A DNA stretch of 64,000 nt from Congeria kusceri (GCA_027627225.1 CM051032.1:59726637-59790636); one strand, 5' to 3'; counted from the first letter of the stretch, positions 1 to 12,572 are shown. Program-made: numbers and translations. Notes: generated by a model not told the origin, from the letters alone.

Positions 1-192
1 AACAGGATAATAACAAGTTCCTGACTGAGGCTGGTTAGCTACAATGAGTGGTGAATTGTTGCCTGCTGTGAGGAACATAAGAACAGGATAATAACAAGTT
101 CCTGACTGAGGCTGGTTAGCTACAATGGGTGGTGAATTGTTGCCTGCTGTGAGGAACATAAGAACAGGATAATAACAAGTTCCTGACTGAGG
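1..192. repeat. 81-bp tandem repeat at left edge
   Basis: Units starting AACAGGATAATAACAAGTTC begin at 1, 82 and 163. The first two are nearly identical (one difference, GAGTGG/GGGTGG). The third stops after CTGACTGAGG, just before the foldback element. The array probably continues left of the window. Confidence 0.9.
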
Positions 193-198
193 GATTTC

Positions 199-674
199 CT
201 ACCGTGGCATTGCCGTGACATGTGAGAAAAATCATTTATCTAGTGGCCACGAGTTATTAATTTGTGGCCACGACAGCCACAACGTGACATGTGAGAAAAA
301 TCATTTATGTAGTGGCCACAAGTTGTTAATTTGTGGTCACAACTTATGTAACTCGTGCCATAACTTGCTGTTAAGACATCCAGTTATTTGGCTGAACAAA
401 TTCACTGGAAATTGTGGCTTGGATAGGAATGATCTTGTTTCAAGATATTTCCTCAAGGGGCTTATGTATCTAGCGAATTTGTTCAGCCAAATAACTGGAT
501 TTCTGATTGGCTAATTATGTTGTGGCCACAGAGTTACGCAAGTCTGGCCACCAGTTACACAAGTCGTGGCCAGGAGATATTAAGTCGTGGCCACGAGATA
601 CTCAGTCATGACTTAATAACTCATGGCCACGAGATAAATTATTTTCCTCGCATGTCACGTCTATGCCACCCTAG
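199..674. mobile_element. Foldback-type inverted-repeat element with 4-bp target duplication
   Basis: The two halves are imperfect reverse complements. The left arm starts CTACCGTGGCAT then CGTGACATGTGAG. The right arm ends, on its complement, CTAGGGTGGCAT then CGTGACATGCGAG. An inner pair (about 369-392 and 476-500) spells TCCAGTTATTTGGCTGAAC and its reverse complement. GTGGCCAC palindromes recur throughout. TTTC flanks both ends (195-198 and 675-678), consistent with a target duplication. The two short open frames inside are by-products. Confidence 0.75.
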
Positions 675-1219
675 TTTCCAACTAGATGTTCATACAATTT
701 GAACTTTAGAGCCAAAATGGAACCCAAACTGTAAATTCCTTGTCATAGGCAAAATGACCTTTTGTCTGGGCCAGGATTAACTTGAAGAGTTTTTGCAATG
801 TAATTGTACATTATTCACTTCAGAAATAGTTTGGAGTGTAACTTTATAGAAATAAATATAACTGTATATGATTCACTTCAGGAGTTGCTAAAAATGTAAT
901 TGTATAAAAATCACAGAGTTTGTTAATAGGTGGATTGTATAAACAGCGAACAGTCACCAATAAAATGCGCAAGCGAGAAAGATTAAATATATATCGATGA
1001 TTCACACAACATATGAATAAGACACCATTAACCAGTGCATTGCCAGACTTAAAGTAATGTCATAAGGCCTAAATTAAAATCAAGTTTGTTTGCCCTCTAC
1101 TGACCGACCCACAAAAAAGCCGCCGACTCAAAAAATTTCATTGCAAAATCTGGGGTGATTATTTTTTTATTTTTTCTTGCTTTAAATTTCGTATTTTTTT
1201 CGCTCACAACTTTCATAGG

Positions 1220-1560
1220 CTACAATTTGATCATTAAGGCGCTTGAACAAAAGAGTATAATGCGTTTGAATGTGTAAACACAAGCACCGAGTGACCGGAT
1301 ACTAGTAAACAAGGTTTTGTCGTGGACACATTGTTCATTGTACAATGATTCGTGATAAACGTATCGGAACTTATCTGCACATACTAGAACGTCCTTATTT
1401 GGAGAACCCAATCGTGTCAGATCGAGACCCATTCGTGGACACGATCGCAACATTCCCAACGGAACGTATTGAAACGTATCTAAACTGGAGATCAGACCGT
1501 GACAGATCGTGACACCTGTAATCGACAAATTGTGACCAGATCGCAACCAAGCACAAAACT
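1220..1560. repeat. CGT-rich repeat, probably MITE remnant
   Basis: Dense short motifs (ATCGTGACA, CGTATTGAAACG, GATCGTGAC) on both strands differ from the surrounding AT-rich DNA. They resemble the repeats at 2230-2405 and 3573-4345. The minus-strand open frame here has no recognisable domain and is rejected. Exact ends are not clear. Confidence 0.4.
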
Positions 1561-1860
1561 TTTATATCCTCATGTGACCCAAATTTGATGACATGAGGAC
1601 TGTATTATAGTTCGAACACTAAATTACTGTCTTAGTTGGAAAACATAAAATCTTGACATTGAACATTTACATTTCAATTTTTCTAGCTAAGTAATTCCAT
1701 AGTAAAAATTTCATTTTACATGACAAAAACACAACATTGTCAAAGGTTATACCGCATTTGGGTTGCATCAGGATAAAATAACATTATAGGCCACTGAAAT
1801 GCACAGAAAGCCTGTTATTCCCAATCTGCGACAGCTAGGCCTGCTACCAGAATCATGTAA

Positions 1861-2174
1861 GGCGTAAACAAAAAAATTGTTTCAGGTAACCCGACCTACC
1901 CTAAAAAAATGCCTCGACCCTAGAACATTTTATTGGTTTTTCAGATTGATTTTTTGTTTATTTACCTTTTTCAATAATTAAATGTGTTTTGGATAAATAA
2001 GTGTTTTGTTTTGATAGTATCCACTTAAAAGGATATTACTGATACGTTTTGGATATTTATTCAGTTTTAGAAACTTTAAGTTGACCATTTACCCCCCCCC
2101 CAAAAAAAAAACCCGACCTACCTACCCTAATTTTTGGGGGCATGTTACCTGAAACAAACATTTTTTTTTACGCC
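1861..2174 (+). mobile_element. PIF/Harbinger-like MITE copy 1
   Basis: The termini are GGCGTAAACAAAA and TTTTTTACGCC. GTTTCAGGTAACccgacctaccc and its inverse lie just inside. The 3-bp flank TAA is on both sides (1858-1860, 2175-2177). TTA/TAA 3-bp target duplications are typical of PIF/Harbinger elements. It has no coding capacity. The other copies are at 26989 (reverse) and 49935. Confidence 0.82.
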
Positions 2175-2321
2175 TAAGTAACAAACTATTTGTAAGAAGC
2201 ACCGATGCTTCAGGACAGACTGATGCCAGCAGACACATAACTACCGAGACATAATTCTAAATATGTGGCGCGTAACTTCGTGTCACAACGTATGGACTCG
2301 CATCACATCGTATCCAAGCCT

Positions 2322-2407
2322 AAAATCTCATAGAAATACCACGATCAGCTACGATTTGCCAATCGTGGCATTGGTGACAGATCGCACGACAGTGGGAACC
2401 TAGCATT
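2322..2407 (-). repeat. Terminal segment of a CCCACTGTCGTG-type MITE
   Basis: The reverse complement reads CTAGGTTCCCACTGTCGTGC, then CCACGATTGGCAAATCGTAG and CTGATCGTGGTATTTC. It matches 17966-18030 on the plus strand with few changes, so it is a dispersed family. Separate copies in two places make the repeat call firm. Element ends and class are uncertain. Confidence 0.6.
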
Positions 2408-3572
2408 ACGGGTTACTACAATCAAGTGAGATGAATTTTCTTAGAAGTAGAGTAACTTTTTTTTTTTAAATTTTGAAAGCAGAGAGAACCATCTTTCAAG
2501 ATATTAGACTCGCAATATCTGAATCAAAGAAAAGTGGCGAACGATGCCATGAGATTTTGCTGTTTTACAATGGGGCCATATGGAGATTTGATTTATCTGA
2601 TTCTAACCTTCAGCGTGTTTGTTGAAATCAATAAATAAATACAAAATTCATAATGTTGAAACAAGTGAAACTTGGGATGATGTATTGCATGATCTATTGT
2701 GTGTGCTAGACGAGAACAAGAAAATTGCCGACAAAATTTCGATTTCAGTTAGCAAATCAACGAGTGGGAGTGCAGAATAGTTTCACCCTGATATTAACGA
2801 AAACGTGCATGTCAATATTGGCTTTGTTAAGGAATAATTCTATCAGCAGCCAAAATTTTACATATGATACTAGTAACTGTTCTTTGTTAAATTGTCATTT
2901 ACAAAAACACAGTTTATATTTTAGAGGACAGAGACATCCGAGTTAACAACATTTCTAATTATCTTAATTGTGACAGTTTAATCAAATTATTTTTAATTTT
3001 CAATTGATTGATTTGACATTTTTCTAGTCAAACCGTATGTATTTGTACTGTATTGATATGATTGGGACTGTCTAGTCAGTTCAGCCATTGATAATAAAGC
3101 ACATGTTTTCTTGTCAGACAGTATGAATTATCTATGCTGCATTAATTAATACATGTGTCTAGTCAATTCAGACATAAGAGTTCGTTACACATACAACTCA
3201 GGACAAAAATCATGGTAGCAAACAATAAAATTAATTGCTTGTAATCAATTCCAGGATTGCCAAGCACTTTATAGATGGTCTAATCAACAGAAAGCATGCA
3301 ATGATTGTAAAAAGGGCTCAATAAATTACACCTACAAATGAATGCTTGTTTGCAATGAGAGAAAAACAAACACTGCCAATCAGGTTCTGGGCAAATTCTT
3401 ATTTAAGACACATTCAAGAATCAATGTTAAAGCTTCAAATATGTAATAATATTATAAGGTCTAAATTTTGCAGGGCCCTCTCTTCACACAGGGGGATGGG
3501 ATGGTGCAGCGCTAGGAAGGGAAAAATATTGTTGTACAATTATTTTTGGAAGGGTTAAAAACATTAAAGCCT

Positions 3573-4169
3573 TGGGTCACACTGTCACAATTTGGGCTAT
3601 GATTGCCCACGATTTACAAAATCTTGGTGAAGCGTTGTAAAGCGTGAACACATACGTACTGGCATCTGTGTGAATCTTGAAGAATACTGGAGAATCCTTA
3701 TCAATCGGGAAGCGATTCGACAGTTTTGAACTTGTCGTAGCGCCGCCACGATTTTTCCAAAAGGTAGGAAAATCCTCGTGCCAGCATATCTCCATCTGGC
3801 TTATTCTTACAGCCATCGTAAAGGCATTTGTGGCCTTACTTGTTTAATCATGATTCATTGTGACTGATTATATGACATATACAATACAAGACTGTAGTAC
3901 GTTATGGTACATTTTGCTACGTATATGGTACGGATTTCTACGCTTTCCCTACGGTTCAGTTACGATTCCAGTTGGATACTTAACGACAACTATCATGACT
4001 TCTCACGAATATACACGATGTACCACAACAATGCGACGATTGGGTCACGTTGCCTGTACGGTTTATCGTGATGTTACTACGTACTCACTACGTTTGCCTA
4101 CGTTGGTGTCACAATTATGCAAGAGGCATCGTGATGTCCAAATCGCCTTGAAACATAGGGAAGTGTGAA
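3573..4169. mobile_element. CGT-rich inverted-repeat element
   Basis: The left end GGGTCACACTGTCAC corresponds to the complement of the right end GAAGTGTGAAC (GTTCACACTTC). The interior is full of CGTGATG/TACGTACTCACTACG motifs, and similar sequence continues to about 4345. Two short frames on opposite strands are by-products. Confidence 0.45.
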
Positions 4170-4349
4170 CATTTCTGGCTGCTTGTGGGTTCACCGTGAT
4201 AATCATCTTTAATCTTACTACAATCTTAGGAGAAACGTTTAATAATCGTCTGTTACCGTAGCGTATACCTGACGCCAGCGTATTACAACCATAACAGATC
4301 GTATTATATCTTGGTGAAACCGTGGTGAATCGGCTGCAGTCACCTACAA

Positions 4350-5615
4350 GTGTCGTTGATATTTGTAGTCTCGTCCCAGGTGTACATAGGAAGATACAAT
4401 CAGGGCATGTTTATAAAATGGGTCGTTGACATGTGACTAATATTTGTCAGTCAGTCAGTACGAACACAGTTTTTATGTGGTTACAAAAACTAATGCAAAT
4501 TTAATTTAAATGGTCATTGACAATAAATGGTAATTGATAATAAATGGAAATTGTAACTGCAACACTTTATAATTGCAATTATCAATGTTCCAACACAGTG
4601 AAAAAGTAAATGTTACTCAAAAGCAAAACTCTTGCAACTGTGCAATCTACTCAGATTGCAGTTCATTGAGATTGCAGTTCATTGAGATTGCAGATTAGTG
4701 ACAAATGATCCCTGCATTCAGCAATCACATTGACTTCTGTCTGGACTGGCAGATTATCATTCAGTCACTGGGAAAATGACCGCCTGAGATACGCATGGAG
4801 CAGGAGCAAGCTGCATGGAGCTGGAGCAAGCGTGGTGAGAACTCATCAGACATTGTAATATAGAGGACACTGTCACTAGATATTTCACCACATGCCATGT
4901 AATTTGACTGCTGTACAACACCTGGAGACTATGCTGGAATCTGAACAATTCTTGGCCTTGGCGCTAATGGATTGTCTGGAATAATTCTGCCATTATAAAC
5001 AATAGCTACAAGACAGCAGACACTTCTTGTTCTTATGATTTGTTTCCACTTCATTAGCAGTTGCCACATCCAAACATTTGTAAATATTTATGGGAATTAA
5101 TCTAAACATAAATTTTAAGAGCAAATCTTCAATACAGGATATTTGAAATAATTAATAAAAGCGTCAAATGGCACTTTATAAACAGTATGATATACGGAAC
5201 CTCTCCGTCTGAATTGTACTGAGCTTTATGAAGTATGCTACTGTCTATTACATAATGGTTAATAAATATAAACATGCACCTGTTTACAATGCAGATTTAG
5301 TATACAGTCAGTGAACAAAATTCAGTAGGTGCCTTTAAAACCCACTGAACCACAACACGCAAGGAAAAAAAACATGATTTTATTATTTCAGCCTTTTGTT
5401 CTCATGTTTTCCAACGTAACAATAATTTTCGACCCTATTAACGATATTTCATTTCATTATAAACCATACAAAGTTTCATTGAACGAGGACTTCAGACAGA
5501 ACAATGTCTTTAAAGGCATGAAAAACTTAACACGAAAAGTAGATACTCTGCCTTTTAGAAAAATAAATTCAATAAAATCTCGATCAACAGTGACATACAG
5601 GCAAGACTTCTCTTA
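4350..5615. other. AT-rich non-coding stretch
   Basis: No coding or RNA gene was recognised. It holds a 17-bp direct repeat (GAGATTGCAGTTCATT, about 4650-4695) and a short GGAGC(A/T)GGAGCAAG duplication near 4797-4830. Confidence 0.6.
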
Positions 5616-7115
5616 AGTTATGAACTCTACAATCCCTCCATATATAAGACACTAAGATCATTATGAACTCTACAATCCCTCCATATATAAGACACTAAGA
5701 TCATTATGAACTCTACAATCCCTCCATATATAAGACACTAAGATCATTATGAACTCTACAATCCCTCCATATATAAGACACTAAGATCATTATGAACTCT
5801 ACAATCCCTCCATATATAAGACACTAAGATCATTATGAACTCTACAATCCCTCCATATATAAGACACTAAGATCATTATGAACTATACAATCCCTCCATA
5901 TATAAGACACTAAGATCATTATGAACTCTACAATCCCTCCATATATAAGACACTAAGATCATTATGAACTCTACAATCCCTCCATATATAAGACACTAAG
6001 ATCATTATGAACTCTACAATCCCTCCATATAAGACACTAAGATCATTATGAACTCTACAATCCCTCCATATAAGACACTAAGATCATTATGAACTCTACA
6101 ATCCCTCCATATATAAGACACTAAGATCATTATGAACTCTACAATCCCTCCATATATAAGACACTAAGATCATTATGAACTCTACAATCCCTCCATATAA
6201 GACACTAAGATCATTATGAACTCTACAATCCCTCCATATATAAGACACTAAGATCATTATGAACTCTACAATCCCTCCATATATAAGACACTAAGATCAT
6301 TATGAACTCTACAATCCCTCCATATATAAGACACTAAGATCATTATGAACTCTACAATCCCTCCATATATAAGACACTAAGATCATTATGAACTCTACAA
6401 TCCCTCCATATATAAGACACTAAGATCATTATGAACTCTACAATCCCTCCATATATAAGACACTAAGATCATTATGAACTCTACAATCCCTCCATATATA
6501 AGACACTAAGATCATTATGAACTCTACAATCCCTCCATATATAAGACACTAAGATCATTATGAACTCTACAATCCCTCCATATATAAGACACTAAGATCA
6601 TTATGAACTCTACAATCCCTCCATATATAAGACACTAAGATCATTATGAACTCTACAATCCCTCCATATAAGACACTAAGATCATTATGAACTCTACAAT
6701 CCCTCCATATATAAGACACTAAGATCATTATGAACTCTACAATCCCTCCATATATAAGACACTAAGATCATTATGAACTCTACAATCCCTCCATATATAA
6801 GACACTAAGATCATTATGAACTCTACAATCCCTCCATATATAAGACACTAAGATCATTATGAACTCTACAATCCCTCCATATATAAGACACTAAGATCAT
6901 TATGAACTCTACAATCCCTCCATATAAGACACTAAGATCATTATGAACTCTACAATCCCTCCATATATAAGACACTAAGATCATTATGAACTCTACAATC
7001 CCTCCATATAAGACACTAAGATCATTATGAACTCTACAATCCCTCCATATATAAGACACTAAGATCATTATGAACTCTACAATCCCTCCATATAAGACAC
7101 TAAGATCATTATGAA
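5616..7115. repeat. 43-bp satellite, about 35 copies
   Basis: The unit reads TATGAACTCTACAATCCCTC then CATATATAAGACACTAAGAT and CAT. Some units have 41 bp because TATATA is shortened to TATA. Sequence identity between units is very high, with only rare substitutions (for example AACTATAC near 5880), so the array is young or homogenised. Each unit has a TATATAAG box-like string. The minus-strand frame made of repeated SYIWRDCRVHNDL is a by-product. Confidence 0.97.
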
Positions 7116-7608
7116 GATATGGCTGTGCTAGTGAGCTGTGCTAGTGAACTGTCACAAAAGTAAGACTTTGAAGAATGATAAATGTTGCCATGACAACTAG
7201 CGATCAGCGAGGAAACCTGATGTAGAATATAAGACAGTGATATCCATCAGATTCTGTAGCAACACCCACTGATAGAAATATTAACATTCACGTACTGGAC
7301 TTAAAATTAATACGAAATAAGATAAGTTTGTGCAATTGAATTGCCATAAAGGCCATTTCAGATTATGTGTGTCTTCACATACGAGTTGAGAATAACAGGT
7401 CACCTGAGGTACATTCAACTTTTTTTTAAAGCATACAGTCTGTCTTAGTAAGTGTAGCAATTCTTTTGTCTTAAAGTGTCAAGAAATACACTGGCAACAA
7501 CGTACTGTTGTTTGTAACAAGGAATATAATCTGGGCTTTTTTCCATAAAAATTACATTTTCTGAAAGGGATTATAACACTAGCCGCTTCCGAAGAAGAAC
7601 TACTTTAC
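7116..7608. other. Intron sequence left of exon 15
   Basis: AT-rich; no gene or repeat recognised apart from a CTGTGCTAGTGA duplication next to the satellite. Confidence 0.5.
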
Positions 7609-7703
7609 CTGAGGAGAACTATTTTAATCACAGGCGTTGTGAGGCCTTTGATGATGGCCGAGGCATTCAGGTGACTTCGACCATAAAGTACATTGCCATT
7701 CAC
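7609..7703 (-). CDS. MPDZ: MPDZ/PATJ-like exon 15: end of PDZ-C
   Basis: This 95-nt exon (phase 0 in, 2 bases over) lies between acceptor TATCATTGCAG and donor CTCAG|GTAAAG. It encodes VNGNVLYGRSHLNASAII, then KGLTTPVIKIVLLR, completing the domain begun in exon 14 (GDELLE-VNG). Helix B starts with His (SHLNASAII), so class I ligand preference is expected. The donor shows that the gene continues to the left. No continuation exon was recognised in 1-7608. Confidence 0.96.
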
Positions 7704-9154
7704 CTGCAATGATAGAAAACACAAGATTTTATTGTCAACACGTTTTTATCAATTTTGTATTTTTCATCATTAGCAATTGAATTGTGCAAATAAATGTTTA
7801 GTTTAGATACATCTTCTTAGCATGAGGTAAGCTTTCACAGCAAATTTTCTACAAGAAAACTGTTTCATCTTTACTTGAATACAATTTGAACTCCAAATGT
7901 CAAAACCAATGAATTAAGGAATTTGATAATTTAAAGAACTTTTAATTTATAAAACATACCATATCACAGGCAATGGAAATCTAATGAAAACCTCATCCCA
8001 ACGATAAAGCGAGTGCATTTGGTTCCGCAGTTTAGACTGTTCCATAACAATTTAAATCGCAAATGCATTAAATTATCACTGTTTGCGTTTCAATGCATTG
8101 TCAATATAATCAAGAGAACACGGCACTCTTAGCTGGAAAAATGAGTCATGGAATATGGGGAAATTTATATTCATCTAAAATCTGATAAAAATTCTGACAC
8201 CCTATAAAATTGCTGGTTATTGCTATATTCCAATATATCAATTGTGGAAAATGAACAAGACAGACACATTTAGCATTTCTAGTTCCCAATAAATCCTTTT
8301 AATAATGTATATTTATCAATTAACATTTTCAACTACAAGACATGGGTAGGGAAATCTTATGATGCCTTATTGACAATTACTGTTCGCCATTTGTCCATTA
8401 TAGTAATTACATAAAAAAATTATGGCAAAATTTCTCTTGTCCATACAATCACTCTAGGTCAAGCAGGGAAATACTGAAGATTGATTTTTCTGTGAGATAA
8501 AGTTATTCTCCAGCTTATGGGTAAATGAAACAATGTTTTAATTCAATGAAACGTGAAAGGCTGATAGAACTTTTTTCCATTGTGTCTTATACACGATTAC
8601 ATACATCATTATTGTTTGTTTCCCTCTGCTGGCCTGACTCAACATGCTAACTGCCCAATTTTTCTTTCTCAAATGAAGAAGGCTGCCAGATCAAGACAAA
8701 AAGCATCTTTGCTACACCAGGGAATTGATTTTTATGGAGATGTGTGACATTGGAGTAGAATGGTGTTTCAGAAAAAAACACAGTGTTGTCAGGTTTTGTG
8801 GTTTCAAGAAAATATCATTCATTGAGACTTTAAAAAATCAGTCTTCAATAGATTATTAACTTTTGGACGAATCAAACAAGCATTTTCCAAAGCAAATTAT
8901 ACTTGTATTTACTTCTATCCATCTGAAATGGGGCAAGAAAGTAAATTTTACTTCAATTTGGAAAACTTTCTTACAACCAGTTTCTAATATTTTCTATAAA
9001 AAATTCATTCAAATACTTGGAAATATGTCAAAATTGTGTCTTTATTCCAGTACGGCCATCTTCCTACATATTGTTCCATAAAGTACCAAACAAGCTACAA
9101 CATTACTCCAAACCACAGGACAGAAATGCAGACGGAATATCCCTCCGAGCTTAC
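7704..9154 (-). other. Intron between exons 14 and 15
   Basis: 1451 nt bounded by GTAAGC and TTGCAG. It is AT-rich with no further feature. Short frames around 8863-9081 carry no recognisable domain and are in the intron. Confidence 0.8.
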
Positions 9155-9351
9155 CTCCAAAAGTTCATCGCCGATGATGATGCGGCCATCTTGGTCTGCG
9201 GCGCTCTCCGGCTGTATCCCGGCAACGAACACGCTCATGGTGTTGCGGTCCTTGTTCCCTGCCAGGCTAATGCCAAGCCCGCTGGTTCCCCGCACGAGAT
9301 CCACTAGGTGCAGCTCCCCATTCAGGTCACCATAGCGACGTTGAATGCGTT
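9155..9351 (-). CDS. MPDZ: MPDZ/PATJ-like exon 14: core of PDZ-C
   Basis: This 197-nt exon (2 bases in, phase 0 out) lies between acceptor TTCTGTCATTTCAG and donor GAG|GTAAGC. It encodes RIQRRYGDLNGELHLVDL, then GTSGLGISLAGNKDRNTMSV, FVAGIQPESAADQDGRIII and GDELLE. GxSGLGxSLAGNKDRxxMSVF is diagnostic of PDZ8 of MPDZ and its PATJ equivalent. The binding loop is GLGISL. GC content is clearly higher than in the flanking intron. Exon 13 joins directly by phase despite lying 22.8 kb away. Confidence 0.97.
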
Positions 9352-9423
9352 CTGAAATGACAGAAAATGCATTGAAAACATTGTTACACTAATGACATTA
9401 ATCACAGGACATCAATCTCTGGT

Positions 9424-9452
9424 GACGTTAAATGCGTTCTGAAATGATAGAA
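9424..9452 (-). repeat. Duplicate of exon 14 splice acceptor
   Basis: On the minus strand TTCTATCATTTCAG then AACGCATTTAACGTC repeats the true acceptor and first 16 exon bases at 9336-9365 (TTCTGTCATTTCAG, AACGCATTCAACGTC), 88 bp away. Use of this copy would bring an in-frame stop (CGC ATT TAA), so it is a decoy or relic rather than an alternative exon. Confidence 0.8.
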
Positions 9453-9456
9453 TACG

Positions 9457-10800
9457 CACTAACGTAATGTCAAATACTGGTGATAATTAACGTTACACAA
9501 AATTTGACGTTAAAACAACAAATATTTAGATCTACTTTATTTATGTTATGTATATAAGTCATTATCAATATTTGCACAATTCAACACGTACTAAACTTGA
9601 GGAGTGCAGTTCCTCTGACACAGCGATGGAGCTTTCGGCTGTAATTTCTCCGTATATAAATAACAATGAAGCCGCTGTCACAACACATGGTGCACTTTCC
9701 TATTTAGTGGCCTATACATTTGTTTTCTTGTGCGACATATTCCTTAATTTCCTTTTTTCTTTCTATATGTGGTCTTTTTGACTGCTTGACCATTTTCTTC
9801 ATAGGTCTTAACAGTGGGTTGATTTTTTTTCTGCATTTTAAATAGGACTGTATTTTTATACGTTGTCTTTACTCCCCCTTTCTCTTTAAGAACGACTCAA
9901 TTTATTTTGTTTGCTGAACTAATCATTTTGAACATTGGAAAGAATAAATACCCGTAAATTATATTCATGAATTTGACGTTGGGATTGACGTTTAGAAACG
10001 TCGGGACATTTTATGGGGACTAAGTAATTTTGTGTTTATAGTGAAATGCAATGTCGGATCGGCGTTAAATTTTAATAGTATGTAATTAGAAAAATATTAT
10101 TTTTAATATATAATTCTTAAAAAAAAAAGATTAAAAATAAGAATATAGGATCGCTTTAAAAAGCGCATGTGTGTTCCCAAACGACATTTGAACAGTCGGG
10201 GGACATTAATTGGGACTTTAAAAACATCAGCAAAGAAACACATACTGCGTCAACTCCATATCAAAATTTCATTTGTATAAATAGGAATAAAACTGTATTT
10301 CATGTATAAAATTTGGTTACAATATAACACCATTAAAAAGAAATAATATGGTTTAACGGTAAAACTTATCAGTTACTTTTTAATGGGGACATTTCGTCGT
10401 ACTTTGCAATTTCGCCTTATTTTTGTAATAAATGAGGATTTTTTTACGAAAACAAACATCTGCATTACAAACGGAAATGACGTTACTATGTTTACACAAC
10501 TTCTTCTACAGTTCGCGTGCATTTTGGGATAATAATTTGGGTAAAAACTTCAAAAGATAAAACTAAATGTAACACAGGACAACGTATTTTTTCATAATTC
10601 ATATATTTTAAAGGATCTGTATTTCTGTAAGCTGCAATTAAGTTAGATTCTTTTAAATCCGTGTGCTGCGAATTTCATAAAGTTTAATTTGATATGCGGT
10701 TCAATGAAATGCGTTGATACACTATTTTTAAAATTCCGATTTTGGCAGTTCAAGTGGGCAAATTTTTAAATTATCACCAGTATTTGACGTTACGTCACTG
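9457..10800. mobile_element. 1.3-kb non-autonomous element with ~32-bp inverted ends
   Basis: CAAATACTGGTGATAATT (9471-9488) recurs as its exact reverse complement AATTATCACCAGTATTTG (10769-10786). The match extends outward (AACGTAATGT against ACGTTACGT). The interior is AT-rich without coding potential and has several GGGACATT/GGGACTTA strings. The DNA transposon class is not determined. Confidence 0.65.
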
Positions 10801-12333
10801 CAAAAAATGTAACGCTAATCACAAATTTTATTCACCTCTTCTCACCATTCTCATCATTTTCCACCATTGTAGGCATGTCCATGGTTCAATGCCTAGTCCC
10901 AGTCAGTTCATGGATACCCATCTTCCATTAATATGACTTGAATATACAGGATGCCACTATGCAATATTTAATTTAGCTCGACTGCTCCAACCACAAATCC
11001 AAAGGCTCTTTGAGACACTTCGGAATCGTTTACTCAGCATAAAAGGTACTTGTTTTCAGAAAGATTGCAGGAACATTGAGGCTCCGAGTGGGGATCAAAC
11101 TCATGATCTCACAATCCAAAGATGGACACCATGTCCTAATTACACCACTGCAAGACTGCAACAAATATCCAACACAGTGCAGAGACAACTGCTGTCAGAC
11201 ATATACAGGTTCTCACTGATGTGCAGAAAACAACAACAAAAGCATCAACAGAATGAAACAAAAAAACACTCAACCATGATAAAATACTAAACACATACTG
11301 TCTAAGACTTGTAAATTTCTGTGCCTGGCAGCACATTTCCAGACCTCCACCAGAACTTTGTTTATAAAGCAAACTACAAAACCAGCACTTACAATTGAAG
11401 GAAATCTGCTGAACCCATTTCCATATCTCTAGCATGCAAACAGAAATGTACACAAACAACACCAGTGTTTGAGAAAGGAAGGAGTATGTAAAGAATGCTC
11501 TCTCTACAGACTTAGAGGGTATCATACATAACTTAGTTGTCTATTTTCTCACTTTGTTACACACCTATTTAAAGGCACACACAAGGTGCTGCAATTTAAG
11601 ACAACCACCAATAATTTAATCAAGATTTTACAAACAAATAAAATAAAACAAAATGACCAAACACTTTTTTTACATTTGCTTAAAATAAATGAAATTTGAC
11701 TAGTTTTATTTCCACTTTATTGTTTACATTAAAAGGAATGTTAATCCCATGCACGATTTTTGCATGGAGAAATCCCGTTATTGCGTTCAGTGATGTGTTT
11801 CAATTTCGAGGGTCCTCTAATAAACATATACTAGTATCAAAAATTGAATACATTGGTACAACAAATTGAGAAAACATAGGTAATTATAAACAAAGCAACA
11901 CGGTTTATCTATGCAAATTAACTTATAAGTGGTCAGAAACTTACCAAGCGATTTTTAGTTTGTAAACTGGTGAATATATATTACAAACTTGAAATACTGT
12001 TCCAAACGTTTTATAGACGGCCCTCAAAATCACTTGTCCAGTTTATGTCATTTGATATTACTGTTAGAAGTACTGTTATTTGCAAAAAGCATGGAACTTT
12101 TGAAAATCACCACACTAGCAAATAAACAAAGCAAGTGTTTATAAACAGTTTACTTGGAGGATCAGTGTTGTTATTTTAAACGGGTATCCAAAAATCAAAT
12201 AGTTTCCTGACACAGGATATAACAGAAGCTTAAACATACAATAATACAATTTTACCAGACATTTAAATGTTTGTGTTAATCGTTTATTCTAAATTTGACA
12301 ATTGTCACCTTTAATGTGGCTTTAATATAAAAC
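10801..12333. other. Intron sequence, no gene recognised
   Basis: Moderately AT-rich. The 129-aa minus-strand frame at 11136-11525 shows hydrophobic and Cys-rich composition but no domain, and nothing marks it as a gene. Confidence 0.5.
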
Positions 12334-12572
12334 AAGGCATGTCGTGGAAAAACCGAGCTGAATGCATGTGCCTAAAGTGTCCGCACAGGCTAATCCAGGA
12401 TGACACTTTCCGCCTACAGTGGATTTCTGTTCAGAAGATAAGCCCGTGAAGCAGAAAATACCATAAAAGCGGAAAGTGTCGTCCCTGATCAGCCTGTGTG
12501 GATTGCATAGGCTGATCTGGGACAACACTTTACGCACATGCATTAAACTCGGGTTTCTCACAACACGCCTCA
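12334..12572 (-). mobile_element. GATTAGCCTGTGC MITE, copy 1
   Basis: The ends are GGCATGTCGTGGAAAAACCG and CACAACACGCCTC, with two inner palindromes around GGCTAATCC/GATCAGCC. The orientation is reverse, because the central strand reads CAGAAAATACCATAAAAGCG. The family consensus has ends (G)AGGCGTGTCGTGGGAAAACC, an AATGCATGTGCGTAAAGTGT subterminal motif, and a hairpin in each arm. Confidence 0.93.

Noticed and set aside
1220..1546. 108-codon minus frame
   Set aside because: Sits in CGT-rich repeat sequence resembling other MITE remnants; no domain recognised.
6823..7068. 81-codon minus-strand frame with repeated IWRDCRVHNDL
   Set aside because: By-product of the 43-bp satellite.
1..7608. 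Search for the next PDZ exon after exon 15
   Set aside because: No segment with a PDZ binding-loop or GD(x)I(x)xVN pattern was found on the minus strand, so the next exon is probably outside the window.
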